Positions 18,056 through 27,537 of a stretch of DNA of 64,000 nt are shown piece after piece. The DNA is from Phycisphaeraceae bacterium. Its GTDB lineage: Bacteria; Planctomycetota; Phycisphaerae; Phycisphaerales; SM1A02. Within the stretch, counting starts at the first letter, position 1. Each line of letters opens with the position of its first letter. A program made the position numbers and the translations under genes. The stretch is from assembly GCA_015709595.1 (NCBI GenBank), contig CP054178.1, forward strand, positions 248,001 to 312,000. Direction: 5' to 3'. Under the pieces are notes generated by a model, which was given only the letters and a program-made list of their open reading frames with translations, had not been told where the DNA came from and made no database searches.

Positions 18056-18328
18056 TTACCCGCAGCACCCAGCGCGGGAAGCGCTCTCACGGGTCTCGCT
18101 TACCCGGGCCGAGTACCCGGCCTCGTCGAGCACGGCAACGGCTCGGGCAACAGTGAGCCCATCGGGCGCAGTGATCTCCGCGCTGCCCACCACGACCAAC
18201 CGGACGCCCACCCCCTGCACCCCGACCAGCGCCTTCGTCACGGCCTGCACACAGTGTCCGCATGTCATGCCGTCGATGGTGAGCGTGAACGTCGAGTGAT
18301 TGGCAGTCGCATAGCCGGTCGAACTCAT
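18056..18328 (-). CDS. copZ: CopZ-like HMA copper chaperone
   Basis: 90 residues from the ATG at 18328, chosen for the AGGAG ribosome site just upstream; a longer in-frame ORF runs through the promoter and is rejected. One HMA domain with GMTCGHCVQAVTKAL (CxxC) and a Cys-rich end (AGCCG). Small proteins of this type carry Cu(I) to the CopA HMA domain. It is the first gene after a near-consensus sigma-70 promoter with an operator-like palindrome. Confidence 0.88.
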   Translation of the reverse strand: MSSTGYATANHSTFTLTIDGMTCGHCVQAVTKALVGVQGVGVRLVVVGSAEITAPDGLTVARAVAVLDEAGYSARVSETRESASRAGCCG

Positions 18329-18346
18329 GCTGATTCTCCTGTGTGA

Positions 18347-18375
18347 AGTATACTCCCCCCCAGTATCGATGTCAA
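18347..18375 (-). promoter_or_regulatory. sigma-70 promoter with CsoR-type operator before copZ
   Basis: On the minus strand TTGACA (plus 18370-18375) and TATACT (plus 18347-18352) are separated by exactly 17 bp. The spacer contains the inverted repeat ATACT-C7-AGTAT (plus 18350-18366), resembling CsoR operators, which pair A/T arms around a G/C run. Repressor bound here would block the polymerase. This is the only promoter seen for copZ-csoR-copA. Confidence 0.8.
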
Positions 18376-18469
18376 CTCGATTCATCGTGCTCGTGCGAGC
18401 ACCGGCGAGTTCGCCAGGGGAGGGTGGCCCCCGCACAGAACGGCCGGGATGGGCGTGCCACGGCGTTGT

Positions 18470-21400
18470 TCACCGAGCCTTGGTGCGCTGATGGCGCTTC
18501 CACTTCCACTCCTCCACCGCGCAGAACGCGCAGGGCACGATGAAGAGCGTGATCAGCGACACGGTCATGCCGCCAACCGATGGGATGGCCATCGGCTGCA
18601 TGATGTCCGCGCCGCGCCCGGTCGCCCAGAAGATCGGCATGAGGGCGAAGACGGACGTGGCACTCGTCATGAGGCAAGGACGGATCCGCTTGAGACCAGC
18701 CTCGATCACCGCCTCGCGGATCTCGTGGACCGAAGCAAACCGTCGGTCCTTGAAGATCCCTTCGAGATAGGTCGACATGACCACGCCGTCGTCGTCCACG
18801 ATCCCGAAGAGCACGAGGAAGCCGACCCACACCGCGACCGAGAGGTTGACGCCCCAGAGCGCGAGCATGATGAACCCGCCCGATGCCGAGACGATCACGC
18901 CGAAGAAGATGACCGGTGCGATCCACCAGCGCGAGAATCCGAGATAGAGCATCACGAACATGATGGTGAGCGTGATAGGAACAAGGATCTGCATCCGCTT
19001 GGTGGCGCGGACCTGGTTCTCGAACTGCCCGGACCACTCCCAGTAGTACCCGGGCGGGAGCGTCAGTCTCCCGTCCGTGAGCGCCTGGCGCAGCACGCGC
19101 TCGGCGTCCTGAACCACCGAGACCTCGTCGCGGTCACGCGTGTTCATGGTCACATAGCCGACCAGCAGTCCTCGCTCGCCCTTGATCTCCTGCGGGCCGA
19201 GCACGGTGGAGATTGTCGCGAGCTGCGCCAGCGGCACCTGCGCACCGGTGGACGAGGGCACATTGATCCTCTGGATCGCGTCCATGTCCTCACGGAAGTC
19301 GCGGGCGAGCCGGACCCGGATCGGGTACCGCTCCCGTCCCTCGACAGACTCCATAAGGTTCATCCCACCCAGCGCCATCTCGATGACGTTCTGCACGTCG
19401 CGGATGTTGACGCCGTAGCGGGCAATCCGCTCACGGTCGATCTCGATCTGGATGTACGGCTTGCCGACGATGCGGTCCGCAACGATGTCCGTTGCACCGG
19501 GCACTTCTCTGAGCAACTGCTCGATCTGGAGCCCGATCTTCTCGATCTCGCGAAGATCACTCCCGAAGATCTTCACACCCATCATGGCGCGGAAGCCGGT
19601 CTGGAGCATGACCAGCCGTGTCTGGATCGGCTGGAGCCACGTGGGAAGCACCCCGGGGATGGCGGTCTTCTCCTGGAGTTCGGCGAGGATCTCCTGCTTG
19701 GTGATCCGCCGCTCCTCAGGCCAGATCCACGAGAGCGGCGTTCGGATGACTCCCGGCCAATCGGAGAAGAACCGTTCAACCCTGTAGGTGCGCCACTGGC
19801 TCTCGGGCTTCAAGATGACGATGGACTCCATCATCCCGATGGGCGCGGGGTCCAGTGCGGATTCGGCACGCCCGATCTTGCCGACCACGCTCTCGACCTC
19901 GGGCACGCTCGCGATCGCCAGGTCCTGCTTGCTGTTGACCTCGACCGCCTGGGACAGGGACGCCTGGGGCAGCAACGACGGCATGTACAGGAGCGAACCC
20001 TCGTCCAAGGGCGGCATGAACTCCCGGCCCAGGCCGGGGAGGATGCGGCCCTCCTTGAGGACCGCAAGACCAGCGCTCGACTCGGCGTCTCGCTCTGCAG
20101 GGTCCTGGCGACGCCAGAGAAGGCGGGTCCTCTCGGCGCCTCCCGCATCGCGGACACGTTGCCAGCGCAGCTGGTCGAGCTCCAGGAGTGGCCGTGTGAT
20201 GTCAGCGTCCCCCGGCTCGTACATGGCGTGCTTGAGTTGTGGCGAGGCCCGTTCCGACGCAAACGCGTTCACCACCCACCCGACGGGGGCGAGCGTGCGG
20301 TGGATGCCGAGCCACACGGAGAGCCCGGCAAAGAGGATCAGCACCGGCGCCACCATGAAGAGCCTCTTGTGGTCGAGGACCCAGCGGAGCGTCGGCACGT
20401 ACCCCCGGGCGATGACCCGCGACACCGGGTTCCGCTCCAGCGGCTGGAACTTCTCGCGCGTCATCCGGATCACGCACAGCCCGACCCCGATCCCCACACC
20501 CGCCGCCACGAGCCACCCACGGTCGTGCGCGCCCCCAAGTCCCCACATGAAGGCCAGGTGCGCCGCGAGCGTGGCCAGAATCCCGACGCCGGCCGCGACC
20601 GCGAGTGTTGTCCGGTGCTTCCACGCCACAGGCCGGTAGAGCAAGTAGCACAGGAAGGGCACCACCGTGATCGCGAGGATCACCGACGAGCCGATCGCGA
20701 AGGTCTTGGTGAACGCGAGCGGCTTGAAGAGTTTGCCTTCCTGGTCGGTCAGGAAGAACACCGGGATGAACGAGACAATCGTGTTCGTGACGGCCGTGAG
20801 GATCGCGCCGCCGACCTCCGTCGCACCCTCGTACACCAGGCCGAAGTGCCCCTTCTCCCGCCGCTCCTCCGCCGATGCGGTCGCGATCCGTCGGTAGATG
20901 TTCTCCGTCATGATGATCCCCATGTCCGTGATGCTGCCGATGGCGATTGCCAGCCCGGCCAGCGACATGATGTTGCTGTCCACGCCGACCACGTACATCA
21001 GGATGAACGACCCCGCCAGGGCCAGCGGGAGCGTCGGCAGGACGGTCGCGGTCGAACGCAGGTGCATCAGGAAGAACAGCACGATGACCCCGGCGATCAG
21101 CGCCTCCTCGAACAGCGCCGACTTCAGCGTGTCGATCGTCTCCTGCACGATGGTGGTGCGGTCGTAGAACGGCACGAGTGTGACGCCCGACACACGCCCG
21201 CCCGGGAGCGTCTTGCGGGGAAGGCCCGCCTCGAGCTGGGCGATCTTCTCCTTGACCCGCGCGATCACCTCGCGCGGGTTCTCGCCGTACCGCATGAGCA
21301 CCACGCCGCCCACCGCCTCGACGCCCCCCTTGTCCAACGCGCCGCGCCGAAAGTCAGGGCCCAGCTGGACCGTCGCGACGCTGCGCAGGTAGAGCGGCGT

Positions 21401-22152
21401 GCCCCCCTCCTGGCGGATCATGACCCGCTCAAGATCCTCTACAGACTTGATGAACCCCAGCCCGCGGATGAAGTACTCGACGCCGTTCTGCTCGATGACC
21501 TTCGCGCCGACGTCGATGTTGCTCTTGCCGACGGCCTCGACGATCTCCATCAACGTCACGCGGTGCGCCCGCATCTTGTCCGGGTTGATGTCGATCTGGT
21601 ACTGCTTGACGAAACCGCCGACGCTCGCGACCTCGCTCACGCCCGGCACCGTCTGAAGCTGGTAACGGATGTACCAGTCCTGGATCGATCGCAGTTCGGC
21701 GAGGTCGAACCCTTCCCCTCAACCGTGTACCAGTAGATCTGACCGAGCGCGGTGGCGTCAGGGCCGAGCACAGGGGTCACGCCCGCGGGCAGTCGCTGCT
21801 GGGCGACGTTCATCCGCTCGAGCACGCGCGCCCGCGCCCAGTAGTAATCCACGCTGTCCTCGAAGATCACGAAGACCATCGAGAACCCGAAGCCCGACAT
21901 GGAGCGGATCGCCTTCACCCCGGGCGTGCCGGTCAGGCTTGTCGTGAGCGGATAGGTGACCTGATCGTCAACGTCCTGCGGGCTCCGCCCCTCCCAGTCG
22001 GCGTACACGATCACCTGCTTCTCGCCGATGTCCGGAATCGCGTCCACCGGCAGCCGGAGGATGGCCCAGTACCCGGCGGCACAGATGCCGAGGATGAAGA
22101 GAGTCATCAGGAACGTGTTCTTCATGCACCAGCGAATGACGGCGTTGACCAT
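18470..22152 (-). CDS. cusA: CusA-type RND heavy-metal efflux pump, one frameshift
   Basis: The N-terminal part (from 22152, MVNAVIRWCMKNTFLMTLFI) reads to TVEG; the remainder continues in another frame as FDLAEL... to 18470. The break lies in the GGGG run near 21715; one more G would give VEGEGFDLAEL and one protein of about 1,226 residues. Motifs include LAIAIGSITDMGIIMTENIY in the proton-relay helix and GREFMPPLDEGSLLYMPSLL. Typical CusA is about 1,050 residues; the extra length lies in an added segment with several hydrophobic helices after the first helix bundle. It would pump Cu(I)/Ag(I) through CusB and CusC. Confidence 0.9.
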
Positions 22153-22167
22153 GGGTTGCTCCTCCGC

Positions 22168-23871
22168 TCAGTGCTTGTGGCCGCCGGTCGGTGCGGGCGT
22201 TGTTGGTGGCACCGCGCCAGCACCGGGCTGCGCCGGAGCGTCAGCGGGCGTTGCGGCCCCGCCGTGGTCATGGCCCATCGTCGCGTGCAGCCCGCCGGGG
22301 TAGAAGAGGCTCGGGTGCCCGGTGACCTGGAACTGGCTGTCGATCAGGAAGTTGCCGCGGGTCACCACCCGCTCCCCCGCCGAAAGGCCGGACAGCACGG
22401 GGAAGTACGCGCCCGCCCTCGGCCCGAGCGTGAGTTCTCGCGGCTCGAACAGGCCGCGAGCCTTCTCCACGTACACGATCTGGCGGGTTCCCGAGTCGAG
22501 TACGGCCGCCACCGGCACCGCCAGCACACCGCTAGCAGTGCTTGCCGCCGCCGCCGGAGCCGCTTCGACCTCCTTGAGTTTCATCTTGCACACCGGGCAG
22601 CGTCCAGGCTCGTCGTATGTCTTCTCGCCCTCGCACTTCATCGGACAGAAGTACTTGGCCGCGAGCGACGGAGCTGCCGCCGCCGCTCCGCCGTGCTCGT
22701 CACTGTGCGTGGCGTGATCCGCGGGATGTGCCGGGCTGCTCGTCGGTTCGCCCGGAATCTGTTCCAGGGGCATCTCGCAGATCGGGCAGTCCCCGTCCGC
22801 CTCCGTGAGCACCTGAGGGTGCATCGGACAGGTGAACTTGCCCTCGACGCCCGTCGGCGCGGCCCGTCCCTCGGTGGACAGCGTGGCCGAGATCGACGCC
22901 GTCACGAACATCCCCGGCTTGAGCGCGAGGTCCTGGTTGTCGATGTGGACCGGGATGCGCACCGTCCGCGACTGCTCGTTCACGATCGGTTGAACGAACG
23001 TGACCAACCCCTCGAACGTGCGACCGGGGATGGCCTCCGCAGAAAGCCGCACCTTCTGGCCGTACCGGATCCACGGCAGATCGAACTCGTACACCTCCAG
23101 GTACACCCAGACCGAGTCAAGGTTGGCGATCCGGTAGAGCATGTCTCCGGCCCTGAAGGACGCATTCTGGACGATCGCCTTCTCAATGACCGTGCCGCTG
23201 ATCGGCGAATAGAGCGTGACGCGGTCGGTCGTCTGCTTCTGGTCGACCAGTGCGGCGATCTGCGCGTCCGTAAGCCCGAGCAGACGCAGGCGTGTCTTTG
23301 CGACGTTCACCAGCGCCTCCCCCGCGCCGCCGGCCTGCAGGGCGATGAGGAGTTCCTGCTGCGCCACCAGCAGTTCGGGGCTGTAGACCTCGGCCAGGTG
23401 GTCCCCCTTGCGAATCTCCACGCCGGTGAAGTTCACGAACAGCCGCTCGGCGTACCCGTCCACCCGCGGCGTGATCGTGGCGAGCGACGACTCGTTGTAC
23501 TCGATGCGTCCGACGGCCCGGAGTTCACGCGACAGCGGGCGATGCTCGATAGCCACCGTCTCCACGCTCGCCATCGCACGCGCGTGCTCGGAGAGTTGAA
23601 GCGTGGGAGCCTCGCCGGCCGCGGTCGCCGTCGCCGAGGCCGCCGGGATGAGCGGCATCTCGCAGATCGGGCAATCGCCCGGTCGATCCAGCCGGACCTG
23701 CGGGTGCATCGAGCAGGTGTAGACCTGCTTCGCGGGTGCGGGCGAGGCCGCGACCGCTGGCCCCACGCTGGGTGCAGGCCCCGCACCGTCGCCACGCCCG
23801 AGCCAGTACCCGCCGGCGGCGGCAAGCACGATCACAGCAACGATCGACACGATGGTGGTGCTTCGCTTCAT
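22168..23871 (-). CDS. cusB: CusB-type periplasmic adaptor with three metal-binding (HMBD) motifs
   Basis: 567 residues with an N-terminal membrane anchor (about 5-25). Three CSMHP/CPMHP...CPICxM-type heavy-metal-binding motifs occur: residues 51-77, 346-371 and 407-435 (the last is CPMKC...CPVCKM). The first precedes the adaptor core; the other two are inserted within it, between the membrane-proximal barrel (about 250-330) and the final strand region (about 450-515). A His-rich tail ends in GGHKH. Most CusB-like adaptors have none or one such motif. The gene overlaps cusC by four bases. Confidence 0.92.
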   Translation of the reverse strand: MKRSTTIVSIVAVIVLAAAGGYWLGRGDGAGPAPSVGPAVAASPAPAKQVYTCSMHPQVRLDRPGDCPICEMPLIPAASATATAAGEAPTLQLSEHARAMASVETVAIEHRPLSRELRAVGRIEYNESSLATITPRVDGYAERLFVNFTGVEIRKGDHLAEVYSPELLVAQQELLIALQAGGAGEALVNVAKTRLRLLGLTDAQIAALVDQKQTTDRVTLYSPISGTVIEKAIVQNASFRAGDMLYRIANLDSVWVYLEVYEFDLPWIRYGQKVRLSAEAIPGRTFEGLVTFVQPIVNEQSRTVRIPVHIDNQDLALKPGMFVTASISATLSTEGRAAPTGVEGKFTCPMHPQVLTEADGDCPICEMPLEQIPGEPTSSPAHPADHATHSDEHGGAAAAAPSLAAKYFCPMKCEGEKTYDEPGRCPVCKMKLKEVEAAPAAAASTASGVLAVPVAAVLDSGTRQIVYVEKARGLFEPRELTLGPRAGAYFPVLSGLSAGERVVTRGNFLIDSQFQVTGHPSLFYPGGLHATMGHDHGGAATPADAPAQPGAGAVPPTTPAPTGGHKH

Positions 23872-25268
23872 GGACGGGCCTCCTTGGGCTCCGGAGACTT
23901 CGGTGGGGTCACGGGCAGCACCGGCGCACCGTCCGGTGTCGCGACGGCAATCACAAGGGAGATCGACGCGATGGCCAGCTCGCGCTGGGCGTTCGCTTCG
24001 ATGGTGGCGAGCTCGAACTCGAGCAGACGACGCTGCGCATCGATCACATCGAGGAACGTGGATCGCCCGCTCGCGTAGCCCGAGCGCGCGGCATCAAGCG
24101 ACTGCTGCGCTTTGGGAAGGAGCGTCGATCCGAACAGCGTCGCGTTCCGTCCGCTCTCCCGATACATGTAGAGCATCGAGGCCAGCTCGGCCGCGATCGC
24201 GATCTGCTCCGCCGAGAGCCGGGCCTCGGCGGACCGCTTCTCCGCCTGTGCCGCGGCGATCTCGGCCTCGATCTTGTCACGCCAGATCGGTAGCGTCATG
24301 CTCGCGGTGGGTCGCCACATGATCGGGCTGGCCTTCACGTCCGCCTCGATGCCGATCGTGAAGTCGGGCACCCGGCTCGTGCGCGCCAGGTCGAGCATCG
24401 CCGTACCCCGACGCACGTCGGCCTCCATCTGCCGAAGCACCGGATTGCGTTCCGCGGCGATCGCCAGCACCGCGTCAGCAGAAGGGGGTGGCGTGCCGAC
24501 CTCGAACGTGCCGGGGATGGGTACGGACACGTCGCCCGGGGAGTGACCGAGAGCGGCCCGAAACTCCGCCTCCAGTACGCTCCGCGAATCTTCCAGGTTG
24601 GCGATCTGATTGGCGAGTTGATCCCGCTCGATCTGAGCACGCAGCACATCCTGAATCGTGCCCCGACCGGCACCGACCTGCTGCTGCGCCTGCAACTCAA
24701 CATCTCCGAGAAGCGCGAGCGCGTCGCGTTGAACTCGGATCGTGTCGCTCAGGAAGTGCAGCCGGATGTACGCGGACTTGGTGGCATACGCGGCCGCGAG
24801 CACCTGGCGCTCGAATCCGAAGTACCCCACCCGCGCCTCCGCCGCGGCCACGTCTCCGGCTGCGCGCAACTTGCCCGGCCCGGGCAGGTCGAGCATGAGC
24901 CCGGGCATCACCGCCTCCAGCATGTCGGTGATGTCGGCCTCGAAGGTCAGCCGCGGATCAGGGAGCGACCGGGCCGGGGTGATGCGCTCAACCGAGCCCG
25001 CCCACGCGTAGTACGACGCCTCGACACGCGGATTGTTGAGGATGGCGTACCGCAGGTACTCCGCCAGCGGCGACTCGGTCGTGAGCAGGGGCAGGTGTGG
25101 CTTCGCGTCGCCGGGCCGGTAGACCGATCGGACACTCTCCAGGTCGGCCCTCGCTTGCCGCTCGCTTGCGATGGGCCTGCCGGCGCAGCCCGCCAACAGA
25201 GCCGCGGAAAGAACGATGACCACGGCAGCAATCCTCCGAGGAACAGTCCGTCTCATGGCGTGCCTCAC
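23868..25268 (-). CDS. cusC: CusC/TolC-family outer membrane efflux lipoprotein
   Basis: 466 residues with a lipobox signal (SAALLAGC, Cys about residue 28) and two long helical OEP repeats (about 90-270 and 290-455), for example YLRYAILNNPRVEASYYAWA. The family forms the trimeric outer-membrane duct of RND pumps. It overlaps cusB downstream (ATGA) and the TRASH-like gene upstream by four bases, so the block 25963 to 18470 is one operon. Confidence 0.9.
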   Translation of the reverse strand: MRHAMRRTVPRRIAAVVIVLSAALLAGCAGRPIASERQARADLESVRSVYRPGDAKPHLPLLTTESPLAEYLRYAILNNPRVEASYYAWAGSVERITPARSLPDPRLTFEADITDMLEAVMPGLMLDLPGPGKLRAAGDVAAAEARVGYFGFERQVLAAAYATKSAYIRLHFLSDTIRVQRDALALLGDVELQAQQQVGAGRGTIQDVLRAQIERDQLANQIANLEDSRSVLEAEFRAALGHSPGDVSVPIPGTFEVGTPPPSADAVLAIAAERNPVLRQMEADVRRGTAMLDLARTSRVPDFTIGIEADVKASPIMWRPTASMTLPIWRDKIEAEIAAAQAEKRSAEARLSAEQIAIAAELASMLYMYRESGRNATLFGSTLLPKAQQSLDAARSGYASGRSTFLDVIDAQRRLLEFELATIEANAQRELAIASISLVIAVATPDGAPVLPVTPPKSPEPKEARP

Positions 25269-25963
25269 TTCCTGTCAGACGTGGTGTCGCGCGAGGACCA
25301 GTGCATATGGGCGATCTTCGGCGTGCCGCCATCATCAACGATCACCAGCGTGACCGCAACGGACAGCACCTTCTTCTTGGCCCCTTCGCCCGCCGTGAAC
25401 GTCACCGTCTGGCTGACGAGCGTCGCGGTGCCAAACGGGGTCTCGGCCTCGGTCACCGTCCGCCACGTGCTCGCACCGAGAACCTTAAGTTCAGGCTTGA
25501 GATACTCTTCGCGGTAACGCTCCCAGGTCCCCGCGTCACTGCCGTTCTGGAGCACCGTGGCCCTGCCGCCGCTCAGAAAGAGGCGATCAAGCGCGGACGT
25601 ATCTCCCGCGGCCCGCGCCGCGTGGAACCGCCGGGCCAAGTCGACCGCCGCCGACGCCGGACCGACCTTCACGAACTTGCCCAGGAACGCGTCCTTCTCG
25701 GCGTCGGTCTTTGCGTCCCACTTTGTTTCGCAGCCAGGGCAGCAGAAGCCGATGGATTGCCCCCTCCACACGCGCATCGCGGTGTCAGGGTCGACCTCCC
25801 CACCTTGGATCGGGCAGCGGTCGTTGATGGCCCGTGCCGGTTGCTGGTCGGGTTGCGTCCCCTTGGGGGGATGATGACCCTGATGCTCGGGCTGGGCAGC
25901 GCTGGCCAGCAGTGTACCAAGCGAAACGGACGCGACGAGAGCGATGGCTGTGCGAACGAACAT
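25265..25963 (-). CDS. exported TRASH/YHS-like metal-binding protein with NTF2-like domain
   Basis: 232 residues. A signal peptide ends near ASAAQ (residue about 23), then a His-rich stretch. A Cys motif CPIQGGEVD...FCCPGCETKW (about 50-82) resembles TRASH/YHS-type metal sites. The C-terminal 130 residues (LARRFHAARAAGDTSALDRL, then a beta sheet ending MHWSSRD) look like a SnoaL/DUF4440 NTF2-like fold. It overlaps cusC by four bases and so is likely the periplasmic copper partner of the efflux operon. The two-domain combination is not one I recognise by name. Confidence 0.65.
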   Translation of the reverse strand: MFVRTAIALVASVSLGTLLASAAQPEHQGHHPPKGTQPDQQPARAINDRCPIQGGEVDPDTAMRVWRGQSIGFCCPGCETKWDAKTDAEKDAFLGKFVKVGPASAAVDLARRFHAARAAGDTSALDRLFLSGGRATVLQNGSDAGTWERYREEYLKPELKVLGASTWRTVTEAETPFGTATLVSQTVTFTAGEGAKKKVLSVAVTLVIVDDGGTPKIAHMHWSSRDTTSDRK

Positions 25964-26106
25964 GATGGACCTCCGTCAATCGGGAATGAACAGTGAACGC
26001 GAGCACGCGAACAGCGGATTGAGATGTGGGCACATTGGCAGTCAGGCGCCCGTGCTCGACGAGGGGGTGTCCCATGACACCCCGGAGCACCGGCCGGGCC
26101 GAACCG

Positions 26107-26586
26107 CTACACAATGAGCGCGCAGTGCATGCGCAAAAGCGACGTCAGAGGTCGCGGTACCGCCTCATCGACGCGCCCACGGCCGCCGGGCACGTCGTGC
26201 GGCCGGGGTTCAGGCCGTTGGGTCCAGTCAGGGACCGCCACGACGACCTGTACCGGTGCTTCCACGTTCGACTTCTCGACCGCGAGCAACCTGCCACCGT
26301 CGTTGCCGCACGAGCAGTCCTGCGGGTCGTCGGTTGGGGTGTTCTCAGAGTTCGAATCCGAGTTCGCACCTTCGCTCGCGGACCTGCCGTGACAGCATGC
26401 CCCCGTCGCAGGGGCGTGATCCGCCGTGCCGATCAGGCGAGCCACGCCGGGATTGTCCTGCAGCAGCGTGCCGGCCTGGCACGACAGGCCGCCGATCAGC
26501 ATGCGGAGGTTGCAGCAGCAGAACGGCACCACGCACGCCAAGAGCAAGGCGACGAAGGCGCGGACTTGGCTGCGACGTGCGAGCAT
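26107..26586 (-). CDS. Cys-rich membrane or secreted protein under the copper-site promoter
   Basis: 159 residues from the ATG at 26586, chosen because a promoter places the transcript start at or just before it. The N-terminal helix VRAFVALLLACVVPFCCCNL is a signal or anchor. Several Cys follow (CCHGRS, CSCGNDGG) in a poorly conserved acidic chain. It is the first gene of the minus-strand metal block, with a 144-bp gap to the next gene. No family is recognised; a metal-buffer or sensor role is a guess from context. Confidence 0.5.
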   Translation of the reverse strand: MLARRSQVRAFVALLLACVVPFCCCNLRMLIGGLSCQAGTLLQDNPGVARLIGTADHAPATGACCHGRSASEGANSDSNSENTPTDDPQDCSCGNDGGRLLAVEKSNVEAPVQVVVAVPDWTQRPEPRPHDVPGGRGRVDEAVPRPLTSLLRMHCALIV

Positions 26587-26625
26587 ACTACGGGGGAGTG
26601 TACGGGTGGACGATGGCCGCGTCAA
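26585..26625 (-). promoter_or_regulatory. second promoter with CsoR-type operator-like site
   Basis: Minus-strand TTGACG (plus 26620-26625) and TACACT (plus 26597-26602) lie 17 bp apart. Overlapping the -10 and the start codon is ATACTAC-GGGGG-AGTGTA (plus 26585-26602), which matches the copZ operator at most positions when read on the opposite strand. The gap from -10 to ATG is about ten bases, so the mRNA is probably leaderless or nearly so. The site would link this gene, and perhaps the cus operon behind it, to CsoR. Confidence 0.65.
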
Positions 26626-26885
26626 CCCCCCGACAGCGTGTGGGGTGTTCCGGTGTCCGAACGCCAACTTCGAAGCATCGAGGAGTGGGCGCCCCGGCGG
26701 CGATCCAGAGCCCGCCCGACGCGTCGCTTGGGTGGGAGTCCGGGCCGTGAGATTCTCCGAGCGGCCTCCCGATCTCAGTTCGACCAGAGATATTGGGTTG
26801 AACTCGTCGGGTGGCCGCATCCGCGCGTTCTGTCTCTGGGGCTCTGAAAGTCAAATCGTCACACCACCCCCCGTCCTCTATTGCC

Positions 26886-26920
26886 GGGCCGGTTGCGAAA
26901 GCAGCCGGCCCTTTGGTTTT
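26886..26920 (+). terminator. GNRA-capped hairpin terminator
   Basis: An 11-bp stem (26886-26896 with 26901-26911, one G-T pair) capped by GAAA, followed by TTTGGTTTT. Orientation suits transcripts on the plus strand. Confidence 0.75.
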
Positions 26921-26925
26921 CAGGG

Positions 26926-26955
26926 AACGCCGCCGAGAGACCTCGGCGGCGTTTT
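26926..26955. terminator. perfect 12-bp hairpin terminator
   Basis: A perfect 12-bp stem (26926-26937 with 26942-26953), AGAC loop, TTTT on the plus side and A residues on the other. It sits six bases after the previous hairpin, making a tandem insulator between the metal block and the recombinase cassette. Confidence 0.8.
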
Positions 26956-27315
26956 CGCGTTTTGGCCCACGTTCCGCGAGGGTTGGCGGCTGGGCCCGCT
27001 TTGGGCGACGTCGTCTGGCCTTCCGCCCGCCATAACCAGCGTCCGGCCAACCGGCGGCCCTTTGGGGCAGATTGCGGCCAAAGTCTCTCGATGTCTCTTC
27101 CGGACGGGCGGGGTTAACGGGCGACGCCGCTCGAAGCGCGCGCAAACCCCACTGTCACGACCGCGACGTTTGTGCGACCGCGTTCCGATCGCCATCCACC
27201 TGTTCATCGCCGCGCGCGACCGCCTCGGCGTTTGCGTCGCCCGAGACGATTCCGCGATGGGCGCGGCGATCGGACCCGGAGCCGTTGCGTGACATCATCG
27301 AAGAACCCGGACAGC
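26956..27315. other. non-coding stretch upstream of recombinase cassette
   Basis: About 360 bp with no ORF that looks coding on either strand; long frames here are GC-driven and carry no recognisable motif. It could contain the promoter or an attachment site of the recombinase cassette, but I see no repeat or promoter I would defend. Confidence 0.5.
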
Positions 27316-27507
27316 ATGACGCCCGCAGAGCGCGAAGCAGAGATCGCGAGCATCCTTGCGCGTGGCGTGGTGCGTGCCGTTCGTGCCGCACGGGCGCGGA
27401 CAGGCGGGACCAAGCGGGCGATTGACGAGCATGCCAGATCTCTCGGCGATGGACTTGAACTCTCGCCGGAAGCCGCCCTCAGTGTCGCAACGCGGCCCGC
27501 GGGTTAA
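27316..27507 (+). CDS. small recombinase-cassette protein
   Basis: 63 residues (MTPAEREAEIASILARGVVR...LELSPEAALSV). Small helical proteins like this often precede DUF2924 and large serine recombinase genes in alphaproteobacterial and planctomycete elements. The frame is intact. Function unknown; possibly a recombination accessory factor. Confidence 0.5.
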   Translation: MTPAEREAEIASILARGVVRAVRAARARTGGTKRAIDEHARSLGDGLELSPEAALSVATRPAG

Positions 27508-27537
27508 CGCTCTCGGCCCATGCGATAGGGAGATTCA

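Noticed and set aside
18329-18436. Longer copZ start
   Set aside because: Would place the start upstream of the TATACT/TTGACA promoter; the ATG at 18328 has its own ribosome site.
18449-21736. A 1,095-codon plus-strand frame
   Set aside because: Lies opposite CusA, has His/Arg/Asp-rich shadow composition and no motifs; CusA on the other strand is unmistakable.
26426-27292. A 288-codon plus-strand frame across the terminators
   Set aside because: Overlaps a promoter and two hairpins, low-complexity composition, no motif.
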